A stretch of 11,450 bases of DNA, taken from positions 1-11,450 of the forward strand of contig CALCNO010000074.1 of assembly GCA_937897615.1 (NCBI GenBank), written 5' to 3'. Below are positions 1 to 5,251 of this stretch, piece by piece. Source of the stretch: an uncultured Anaerolineaceae bacterium (GTDB lineage Bacteria > Chloroflexota > Anaerolineae > Anaerolineales > Anaerolineaceae). Numbering within the stretch: the first letter of the stretch is position 1; every line of letters starts with the position of its first letter. The notes under the pieces are model-generated. The model saw only the letters and a list, made by a program, of their open reading frames with translations, was not told the DNA's origin and ran no database searches. The position numbers and the translations under genes were made by a program.

Positions 1-127
1 TATTGTTGCGCGCCACGATCGTCTTCAACACCAGCGCCGCCAGATCGTCCGGGCGGACTTTGGACAGTACCCCGCCCAGCGCCCCGATGGGCGTGCGCAA
101 TGCATCTACAATGACCACGTCTGTCAT
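1..127 (-). CDS. Thiolase (acetyl-CoA acetyltransferase family), N-terminal part, runs off the left edge
   Basis: Only the first 42 codons are present. They begin MTDVVIVDALRTPIGALGG and continue with a Lys-Val-Arg-Pro-Asp-Asp-Leu stretch. This matches the N-terminus of thiolases, where V-I-V-x-A-x-R-T-P-I-G is followed by G.L....ddL. Thiolases condense or cleave acyl-CoA in beta-oxidation or acetoacetyl-CoA synthesis, in the cytoplasm. The catalytic Cys and the C-terminal His and Cys motifs lie outside the window, so the biosynthetic and degradative types cannot be told apart. The start is well supported: an AGGAGGG Shine-Dalgarno lies just upstream on the minus strand. The gene is divergent from the toxin-antitoxin operon, and nothing suggests the two are functionally linked. 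Confidence 0.85.
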   Translation of the reverse strand, partial: MTDVVIVDALRTPIGALGGVLSKVRPDDLAALVLKTIVARNN

Positions 128-131
128 GGAA

Positions 132-139
132 ACCCTCCT
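132..139 (-). promoter_or_regulatory. Shine-Dalgarno of the thiolase gene
   Basis: On the minus strand the sequence reads CAGGAGGGTTTCC and then ATG. This near-perfect anti-16S match at canonical spacing fixes the thiolase start at 127. It also shows that this genome uses Shine-Dalgarno initiation for some genes, in contrast to the apparently leaderless genes further right. Confidence 0.7.
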
Positions 140-181
140 GCCATTTGTTAAGCTATTCTACCATTGGGCAGGGAGCAAAGT

Positions 182-210
182 ATTTCGAAATCGGGCCCTG
201 AAACCCCGAT
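182..210. promoter_or_regulatory. Palindrome cluster upstream of the thiolase gene (possible operator)
   Basis: The 10-bp perfect palindrome ATTTCGAAAT (182-191) overlaps an inverted repeat, ATCGGG (190-195) and CCCGAT (205-210), with a 9-nt gap. The cluster sits about 55-83 nt upstream of the thiolase start, where a repressor of a lipid-metabolism gene could bind. No factor is identified. The repeat is short enough to arise by chance, so this is only a candidate site. Confidence 0.25.
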
Positions 211-256
211 CACACATATCGATTTATTCAGCGCACGTTGCTCCCCAGCAAATCCC

Positions 257-296
257 TTGATATATTCGTCAATTTATTGTACAGTATTCCTGTACA
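257..296 (+). promoter_or_regulatory. Toxin-antitoxin promoter with paired TGTACA operator
   Basis: A sigma70-like promoter is visible: -35 TTGATA (257-262), a 17-bp spacer, and -10 TACAGT (280-285). Two copies of the self-palindromic hexamer TGTACA lie at 278-283 and 291-296, 13 bp centre to centre. The first overlaps the -10 box. In E. coli the YefM-YoeB complex represses its own operon by binding adjacent palindromes with TGTACA cores, so the same autoregulation is inferred here. The hexamers and spacing are seen directly. That this YefM homologue binds them is inference from the family. Confidence 0.7.
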
Positions 297-309
297 TATT
301 GGAGGAAAC

Positions 310-588
310 ATGACTATTCACACCACATACACACAGGCACGCGCAAAATTCGCCAATCTACTTGACCAGGTTGCCAACCAGCGCGAAATAGTTATTGTTC
401 AGCGTCGCGGCGAAGAAGATGTCGCCATGATCGCTGCAGCTGAACTGGAAAGCCTGACCGAAACTGCTTACCTGTTGCGATCGCCAAAAAATGCTGAAAG
501 ACTGCTCTCGGCGCTTGGCAAAGCTCTCAAAGAAGAAGGAGCCACATTAGAAATACCAGAACTCAGGCGCGAGGTTGGCGTTGAGTAA
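310..588 (+). CDS. yefM: Type II antitoxin, Phd/YefM family
   Basis: This 92-residue antitoxin is expected to bind and neutralise the adjacent YoeB-type toxin and to repress the operon as DNA-binding protein and co-repressor complex. The N-terminal part (about 1-48) has the YefM/Phd fold signature: a Y-T-Q-A-R-A-x-F helix, then a strand-rich I-V-I-V-Q-R-R-G segment. The toxin-binding region holds TETAYLLRSPKNAERLL (50-66), nearly the same as the E. coli YefM segment EETAYLLRSPANARRLM. The ATG at 310 is chosen because GGAGG (301-305) precedes it at good spacing. Starting further upstream would place the promoter inside the gene. The toxin start codon lies within the last codons, so the two genes are translationally coupled. 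Confidence 0.93.
   Translation: MTIHTTYTQARAKFANLLDQVANQREIVIVQRRGEEDVAMIAAAELESLTETAYLLRSPKNAERLLSALGKALKEEGATLEIPELRREVGVE
571..583 (+). promoter_or_regulatory. Ribosome binding site that decides the toxin start (TTG at 581)
   Basis: GAGG (571-574) is 6 nt before the TTG at 581. It directly abuts the other in-frame TTG at 575, which is too close for use. The 581 start also gives a length and N-terminus like YoeB. The site lies inside the antitoxin coding sequence, so toxin synthesis probably depends on ribosomes finishing the antitoxin, with a weak TTG start keeping output low. Confidence 0.55.
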
Positions 589-850
589 ATCTTATACCGC
601 CGTTTTTCAGATTGAATTCCTGGAAGACCTGCGTTATTGGGTACAAACAGATCGCAAATTGGCGCTAAGAGTTTTTGACCTCATTGAAGCTATCCTGCGC
701 GACCCTTTTGTTGGTATTGGCAAACCCGAACCACTCAAATACCTCGCTCCGGGCGCCTGGTCGCGGCGCATCACGCAAGAGCATCGCATTGTTTACCTTG
801 TCCGTGAAGGTCGCATTGATTTTTTGCAAACCCGGTATCACTATCAATAA
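581..850 (+). CDS. yoeB: Type II toxin, YoeB-family ribosome-dependent mRNA interferase
   Basis: This 89-residue protein (E. coli YoeB has 84) belongs to the RelE/ParE fold. It is expected to cleave mRNA in the ribosomal A site when freed from its antitoxin. The C-terminal half closely follows YoeB: GKPEPLK (47-53), W-S-R-R-I-T-x-E-H-R (60-69), and a terminal RYHY (85-88). The residues matching the catalytic triad of E. coli YoeB (Glu46, Arg65, His83) are all present as Glu50, Arg69 and His87, so the toxin looks intact. The gene overlaps the antitoxin stop by 8 nt (TTGAGTAA). Base composition is lower in GC than in the neighbouring housekeeping-type genes, which fits a mobile module. Confidence 0.93.
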   Translation: MSKSYTAVFQIEFLEDLRYWVQTDRKLALRVFDLIEAILRDPFVGIGKPEPLKYLAPGAWSRRITQEHRIVYLVREGRIDFLQTRYHYQ

Positions 851-880
851 CAGCGATTGTTATCACGCAACACTAATCAC

Positions 881-910
881 TTTACCTGCTATTTACCCTT
901 GTGAGATAAT
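881..910 (+). promoter_or_regulatory. Candidate promoter of the LGFP-like lipoprotein gene
   Basis: TTTACC (881-886) and GATAAT (905-910) are separated by 18 bp and resemble sigma70 -35 and -10 boxes. The predicted RNA would start about 10 nt before the ATG at 928. That leader is too short for a normal Shine-Dalgarno, and none is seen. The 77-nt gap after the toxin gene holds nothing else recognisable, and no terminator. Confidence 0.4.
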
Positions 911-927
911 TAACCAGTAAAGCCATT

Positions 928-2352
928 ATGCGTACCCACCGTCTGTTTCCCTTGCTCCTCGCCATACTGCTGGCGCTCAGCGCCTGCGGCGGTAACGCCT
1001 CGCACGGCACCACCTACCGCGTGGATGCCTCGCTGCGCGCATTTTATACCACTCTGGGCGGGCAGGAACTCCTCGGGCCAGCCATCTCCAAAATTTTCAC
1101 CTATGGCAATGCACAATGCCAGTACGCCATCAGCGCTCTGCTCTGCCGCGATGAGCAGGGTAACACATTCCTCGCACCTCTCGGCGCCAACCTGGCTGCC
1201 GGGCAGGCCACGGCACAACAGGCCACCTCTTCCACCAGCCTGGTGGTCAACGGCATTCCCGTTTATGAAGAGTTCATTCCGCTCTATAAACAATTCAGCG
1301 GCGCCAGTGTGGTAGGCTACCCCCTGGGCCAGGCACAGATGAACTACTCGCAACAGCGCATCGAGCAGTACTTTCAGAATATCGGCTTCTACCGCAACTT
1401 CAGCGACAAAGCCGGCGACGTCAAGCTGTTGGCCTACGGGGCTGCCGCCTGCACTGATCGCTGCAATTACACCCCGGCGGTGGATGCCGCCATCAGTTCC
1501 ACCATCGTGCCGGAAACTGACCGCATCTTTCTGGCAGGGTTGGAAAAATTTGGTGACGCCACTATCTTCGGCGCACCGCTCACACGCGCCTTTCTCGCGG
1601 CTGATGGTATGCAAGAACAGGTATTCCAGAACGCCGCGCTCTACACTGCACCGGGCAGTAATGTGATTCACCTGCGCTCCGTGCCAGTGATCATCGGCAT
1701 GCCCACCGCGGAACCCGGCCCCAAACTCTACGGCAACCAGCAGGGCATGGTCTTTTATGCCATTTCCGGCAGCCTGGGCTATCATGTACCGCAGATCTTT
1801 GACGATTTCATCGCCGCCCACGGCGGCACAGGTATCTCCGGTATGCCTATCGCCGAAGTCACTGAAATTTCTACCGACGTTTACCGCCAGTGTTTTCAAA
1901 ATTATTGCCTGGTTTATACTCCCGCGGCAGATTCCACTCAGCAATTCACACTTGAAGCCACCGGCAGCGCGTATCTAGCAAAGATCAGCCCCGCTGACCT
2001 CAACGGCGAGACCGTGATACTCTCCCCCAGCACTGTCGCCCTCAGGCTAGCAGAGCAGTTCCCGTTGCTGCAACCCGGGCAATCGCAGCAGATCACGATC
2101 ACCCTGCGCAGCCAGGTGAACGATCAACCTTTAGCAGGCATTGGCGCCAGTTTGCAAATTGCCCTCCCAAAAGATAAAAGCTATTCTGCCGAGCTGCCGG
2201 CCACACTGGCCAACGGCAGTTCCACTATTACTGTGCCTTATCTCAAGGAATTCCCCAACGGCTCTATTGTGCATTATCAAATCTGCCTCACCGGTATCAT
2301 CGCTGAGCCGGTGTGTGCCAAAGGCAGTTACATTCAGATGAAACTTCCCTGA
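928..2352 (+). CDS. Putative lipoprotein with four LGFP-like repeats and a C-terminal beta domain
   Basis: This 474-residue exported protein has a type II signal peptide: Arg-rich N-region, hydrophobic core and lipobox LSAC, with lipidation at Cys20. It should be anchored to the outer face of the cytoplasmic membrane. Four degenerate repeats of about 45-50 residues are visible (about 36-84, 114-160, 198-242 and 288-332). Each holds an F/Y..G....G.P core followed by an aromatic-rich strand such as QYFQN, QVFQN or QCFQN. The pattern resembles LGFP repeats, which are tied to cell-wall attachment in other bacteria. The last about 125 residues look like an Ig-type beta sandwich (ITITLRS, then STITVPY), perhaps a binding domain. 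No catalytic motif was seen. Function is unknown; a wall- or polysaccharide-binding role is an inference. The stop codon directly abuts the stop of the convergent LysM gene. Confidence 0.8.
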   Translation: MRTHRLFPLLLAILLALSACGGNASHGTTYRVDASLRAFYTTLGGQELLGPAISKIFTYGNAQCQYAISALLCRDEQGNTFLAPLGANLAAGQATAQQATSSTSLVVNGIPVYEEFIPLYKQFSGASVVGYPLGQAQMNYSQQRIEQYFQNIGFYRNFSDKAGDVKLLAYGAAACTDRCNYTPAVDAAISSTIVPETDRIFLAGLEKFGDATIFGAPLTRAFLAADGMQEQVFQNAALYTAPGSNVIHLRSVPVIIGMPTAEPGPKLYGNQQGMVFYAISGSLGYHVPQIFDDFIAAHGGTGISGMPIAEVTEISTDVYRQCFQNYCLVYTPAADSTQQFTLEATGSAYLAKISPADLNGETVILSPSTVALRLAEQFPLLQPGQSQQITITLRSQVNDQPLAGIGASLQIALPKDKSYSAELPATLANGSSTITVPYLKEFPNGSIVHYQICLTGIIAEPVCAKGSYIQMKLP

Positions 2353-2358
2353 TCAGGG
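2347..2358. repeat. 12-bp perfect palindrome holding both convergent stop codons
   Basis: CCCTGATCAGGG contains the TGA stop of the plus-strand lipoprotein gene (2350-2352) and the TGA stop of the minus-strand LysM gene (2355-2353), back to back. The 4-bp arms and the lack of a T-tract make it a poor intrinsic terminator. It may only reflect the tight packing of the two genes. Confidence 0.5.
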
Positions 2359-3318
2359 GATGGCGTCTAAATACAATTCCACATGGTCGATCTTGCCTGC
2401 CAGCGGGTAAACCGTCAAATTGAACGAATTATTCTCCCCGTCATTAAGCGTGCCCGGCAACTCCACGCGGCGCACGCCAATCACCTGCCCATTGGCATCA
2501 AAGGCAGCCGCCGTCACCCAGACCGTTTGCGCATTCACACTTCCCTCAGACAGTGCCACTTGTCCACTCACCGCGGCGCTTAGCCCATCCGCGGCAAGCT
2601 GCACTTCAGAGGCTGCCAGGCTCACCACCGGCAGCGTGGAGGATTCTCCCGCCTGGATGGCAGTGAGCACCTGCAACACCGCGCTGGCATTGGCATACAC
2701 CGGCGGGGCAAAATAGGCAAACAACACCACCGCACTGCCGGGTACAACACGGGTTACCGGCAGGGTCGCCGGCTGGGTGAGCACGCTGCCGCTGGCGGGG
2801 TCGGTCAGGCGGAACTCGGCGGAAATGCTGCCAAGATCAAAGTCCTGGCTGTTGGCAAGCGTGGCAAAACAGTAACTGCCGCCTGTGGATGAAGACAGGC
2901 AGCGCGCCACCCCAATCTGCAGCGGTACCGCCGTTGGCGTGGGCGCCTGCGCCGTGGGGGTGATATTGGAAGGTGCCGGGATGTACAACGTCATCCCTAC
3001 CGAGAGCAGGTACGGATCAACGCTGGGGTTGGCGGTCTTGAGTTCGTCCAGCGTCAGGCCATTGCGGAAAGCAATGCCGATCATTGTGTCATTGTCCTTC
3101 ACGCTGTATGCCCGCGGTGTGGGGGTTTGCGTGGGAGCCAGCGTAGCTGTGGGAGCATTCACCGGCGTGGAGGTAACCGTAGGCGTGAGTGTCTGTGTGG
3201 CATAGCGCGTCAATTGCAGCGCTGTCATTGCGCTGCCAGTTTCTACAGTGGGGGCATTGGAACAGGCCGCCAGCAACACTGCGCAGATAAGCAAGCAAAA
3301 CCAGGGAATCTTTCTCAT
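2353..3318 (-). CDS. LysM-domain lipoprotein
   Basis: This 321-residue lipoprotein starts MRKIPWFC, with a hydrophobic core and lipobox LAAC (lipid-modified Cys19). A Thr/Pro-rich linker (about 42-69) leads to one LysM domain (about 71-113: YSVKDNDTMIGIA, then L-x-x-L-x-x-A-N-P and ending G-M-x-L-Y-I-P). LysM binds N-acetylglucosamine polymers such as peptidoglycan. A second Thr/Pro linker is followed by a beta-rich C-terminal region of about 185 residues of unknown fold, with a possible disulfide (Cys140-Cys150). The ATG at 3318 is preferred over the in-frame ATG at 3327. A TATAAT overlaps the earlier ATG, and the later one gives a standard signal peptide and a leaderless start. The role is probably wall binding at the membrane surface. 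The gene is divergent from the TPR/pseudo-PBP operon and convergent with the LGFP-like lipoprotein gene. Confidence 0.88.
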   Translation of the reverse strand: MRKIPWFCLLICAVLLAACSNAPTVETGSAMTALQLTRYATQTLTPTVTSTPVNAPTATLAPTQTPTPRAYSVKDNDTMIGIAFRNGLTLDELKTANPSVDPYLLSVGMTLYIPAPSNITPTAQAPTPTAVPLQIGVARCLSSSTGGSYCFATLANSQDFDLGSISAEFRLTDPASGSVLTQPATLPVTRVVPGSAVVLFAYFAPPVYANASAVLQVLTAIQAGESSTLPVVSLAASEVQLAADGLSAAVSGQVALSEGSVNAQTVWVTAAAFDANGQVIGVRRVELPGTLNDGENNSFNLTVYPLAGKIDHVELYLDAIP

Positions 3319-3325
3319 TTCTGGC

Positions 3326-3331
3326 ATTATA
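3326..3331 (-). promoter_or_regulatory. -10 box of the LysM lipoprotein gene (leaderless geometry)
   Basis: On the minus strand TATAAT (3331-3326) is followed by exactly 7 nt and then the ATG at 3318. Transcription would begin at or next to that ATG, giving a leaderless mRNA. There is no good -35 at 17 bp; TTGCGG at 19 bp is a weak candidate. Confidence 0.55.
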
Positions 3332-3346
3332 CCTGTAAAAACAATC

Positions 3347-3375
3347 TTGCCCGCAATTCGCGGCTATGCTACACT
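3347..3375 (+). promoter_or_regulatory. Promoter of the TPR / pseudo-PBP operon (leaderless geometry)
   Basis: TTGCCC (3347-3352), a 17-bp spacer and TACACT (3370-3375) form a plausible sigma70 promoter. Seven nt separate the -10 box from the ATG at 3383, which predicts a leaderless transcript. No Shine-Dalgarno precedes that ATG. The divergent LysM promoter is only about 40 bp away, so one regulator could act on both. Confidence 0.55.
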
Positions 3376-3382
3376 CAATAAC

Positions 3383-5245
3383 ATGACCCCTGAGGAACAG
3401 CTTTTTCAGGACGCCCAACAGGCACTGGCTAAAAAAGAATATGTCCGGGCACGCGACTTATTCACCCGCCTGCTCAAGCTTAACCGCCAAAACCCTGAAT
3501 ACTGGGTAGGCATGAGTATGGCCGTGGATACGCTCAAGGAACGCGCCGTCTGCCTGCGCGAAGCCCTCAAACTTGACCCCAACCACGAACTCGCTAAACG
3601 CGGCCTCATCCTCATGGGCGAAAAAGTGGAAAATCCCCCTCAGGAGTGGAAATTCGCCCAGTTCAAGACCAACTGGAAATCCAGCCTGGTGCTCAAGCAG
3701 GAAAAAAAGGTCAAAAGAAAAATACCGACCAAGCGTATCCTGGGTTGGGGTGTTATGACCGTCATCCTGGCGGGTGTGGTTGTTGGCGGGGTATTGCTCT
3801 CGCGCTACAACCGTTACCGCCCGGATACCTCTCCCATCCTGCGTGTCACTCTTCCGCCCACCGCTACCGCCACCGTCACGCCGGAGATCAGCGATACTCC
3901 CGGAGGCCCGGAGCTACTCAACGTCCACCCGGACACCGCTTTCACCCCAACCGCCATGTATGTAGCAACGCCGCATAATCGTTCCGAAGCCTATTCACAG
4001 GCTCTCAAAGCCTTTCAGCAGGAGGATTACGGCAGAGCACTTCAACTGTTCCAGCAGGTGCTTGCCGAAGAGCCGGGTTCCGCCGACCTGCAATACCTGA
4101 TCGGCGAGACCTACCGCGCACAGGACAACTATTGGGATGCTATCGCCGCCTTCGATGCGGGCATCAAGGCAAATTCGTCCTATGCACCCCCCTACCTGGG
4201 CAAGGCGCGCCTGATCATGCAGTACACACCCTCAAAATACAAAGACGCCGTCACTTTGCTCAATAAGGCGCTTGAACTTGATCCTAATTTCAATGAAGCG
4301 CGCCTCGAAATGGTGAACCTGTATCTGGAGCGCGGGGATGAGGATTCCGCCCTTGCCTGGTTGGAAAAATATCAGGAGAATAACGCTCCCAATGCGCTGG
4401 TGGAATATACCCGCGCGCGCATCCTGCTGCAACAAGGCGATGCAGTGGCCGCGCTGGCCGCTGCGGAGCAAGCCCGCGAATTGGATATTTCTTACCTGCC
4501 CACCTATTTATTGTGGGGGCAGGCCATGCAGGCCAATGACCTTTACGAAGAATCGCTTGTCCCGCTGCTTACCTATATGAGAGAGCGCCCCGGCAACGCG
4601 GAGGCCCAGGTGTTATTGGCCAATGCTTACTTCCACATTGGGGATAGCGCCAGAGCACTCTCCACCATTCAGGCTGTTCTGAGTAGTAATAATAAGATGG
4701 AAGAGGCGTATCTGGTGCGCGGCGACATCTACATGAGCGAAAACGAACTCATCAAGGCCGATAACGATTACCTGCGCGCCCAGCAATTGAACTATCGTTC
4801 ATTCGGGGCGTTCATTGGCCGGGCACGCGTGCAACTGGCCTACACCTATGCAGGTGCGGCTTACAATTACCTTGACCAGGCGGTGGATGTAGCCGCCACC
4901 CCACGAGAGGAAGCCATTGCCCTCTACTGGCGCGCCGTGGCCCTGGTTGGGCTCAAAGAGACCAGCGCTGCCATCCGCGATTACGAAGCCTTGCTGGCCC
5001 TGCCGGAGGGTGTGGCACCTCCCTCGCTGGTAGAGCAGGCCAAAACCGAGTATTTGGCCATCGTCACCCCAACACCGTCTTCCACCGCAACCAGGACCTT
5101 CACACCTTCGGCGACTGGTACTGCCACCGCTACCAGCAGCAGCACCCCCACTGCCACAGCCACCCGCAAAGTGACCCCCAGCAAAACGCCCACCCGCACC
5201 CCTACTGCCAGGTCGGTCACACCAACCCCCTCGCCAACAAAATAA
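3383..5245 (+). CDS. Bitopic membrane protein with extracytoplasmic TPR repeats and a Thr/Pro-rich tail
   Basis: This 620-residue protein has no cleavable signal peptide. Residues 1-80 form a short cytoplasmic helical hairpin region that looks TPR-like (EEQLFQDAQQALAKKEY, then A-L-K-L-D-P-N-H). A basic stretch (KVKRK) precedes one transmembrane helix at about 118-140, which places the rest outside by the positive-inside rule. After a Thr/Pro linker (about 155-195), TPR repeats run from about 203 to 540; units such as A-L-E-L-D-P-N and E-E-P-G-S-A-D are visible. A 60-residue Thr/Ser/Pro tail (561-620) ends the protein. TPRs bind protein partners, so it is probably a scaffold. The start at 3383 is preferred over codons up to 135 nt upstream, because those would overlap the divergent LysM gene and the promoter. 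It is followed after 6 nt by the pseudo-PBP gene, so the two products likely work together. Confidence 0.85.
   Translation: MTPEEQLFQDAQQALAKKEYVRARDLFTRLLKLNRQNPEYWVGMSMAVDTLKERAVCLREALKLDPNHELAKRGLILMGEKVENPPQEWKFAQFKTNWKSSLVLKQEKKVKRKIPTKRILGWGVMTVILAGVVVGGVLLSRYNRYRPDTSPILRVTLPPTATATVTPEISDTPGGPELLNVHPDTAFTPTAMYVATPHNRSEAYSQALKAFQQEDYGRALQLFQQVLAEEPGSADLQYLIGETYRAQDNYWDAIAAFDAGIKANSSYAPPYLGKARLIMQYTPSKYKDAVTLLNKALELDPNFNEARLEMVNLYLERGDEDSALAWLEKYQENNAPNALVEYTRARILLQQGDAVAALAAAEQARELDISYLPTYLLWGQAMQANDLYEESLVPLLTYMRERPGNAEAQVLLANAYFHIGDSARALSTIQAVLSSNNKMEEAYLVRGDIYMSENELIKADNDYLRAQQLNYRSFGAFIGRARVQLAYTYAGAAYNYLDQAVDVAATPREEAIALYWRAVALVGLKETSAAIRDYEALLALPEGVAPPSLVEQAKTEYLAIVTPTPSSTATRTFTPSATGTATATSSSTPTATATRKVTPSKTPTRTPTARSVTPTPSPTK
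5063..5242 (+). repeat. Low-complexity Thr/Pro-coding tract
   Basis: The last 60 codons of the TPR gene mostly encode Thr, Pro, Ser and Ala in TPT, TAT and TPS patterns, using a cytosine-rich ACC/ACA/CCC codon mix. Similar but shorter stretches occur in the LysM lipoprotein, in the TPR protein after its membrane helix, and in the metalloprotease. In exported proteins these segments usually act as flexible spacers and may be O-glycosylated; neither is shown here. Confidence 0.7.
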
Positions 5246-5251
5246 TCTGCC

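Noticed and set aside
190..210. Inverted repeat considered as an intrinsic terminator
   Set aside because: It has no T-tract on either strand and sits between divergent genes, where no terminator is needed.
238..309. N-terminal extension of the antitoxin
   Set aside because: The extension would translate through the promoter and both TGTACA sites. ATG 310 has a strong Shine-Dalgarno and gives the normal YefM length.
910..1944. Long open frame on the minus strand (344 codons)
   Set aside because: It lies fully antisense to the lipoprotein gene, which has a signal peptide, lipobox and repeats. The antisense product shows no recognisable motif, and GC-rich genes often leave such open antisense frames.
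3248..3382. 45-codon upstream extension of the TPR gene
   Set aside because: It would overlap the divergent LysM gene and both promoters, and its residues look non-functional. The ATG at 3383 has a well-placed promoter.
5063..5242. Repetitive tract considered as a CRISPR array or non-coding satellite
   Set aside because: There are no regular spacers or conserved direct repeats. The tract is in frame and encodes a Thr/Pro-rich tail.
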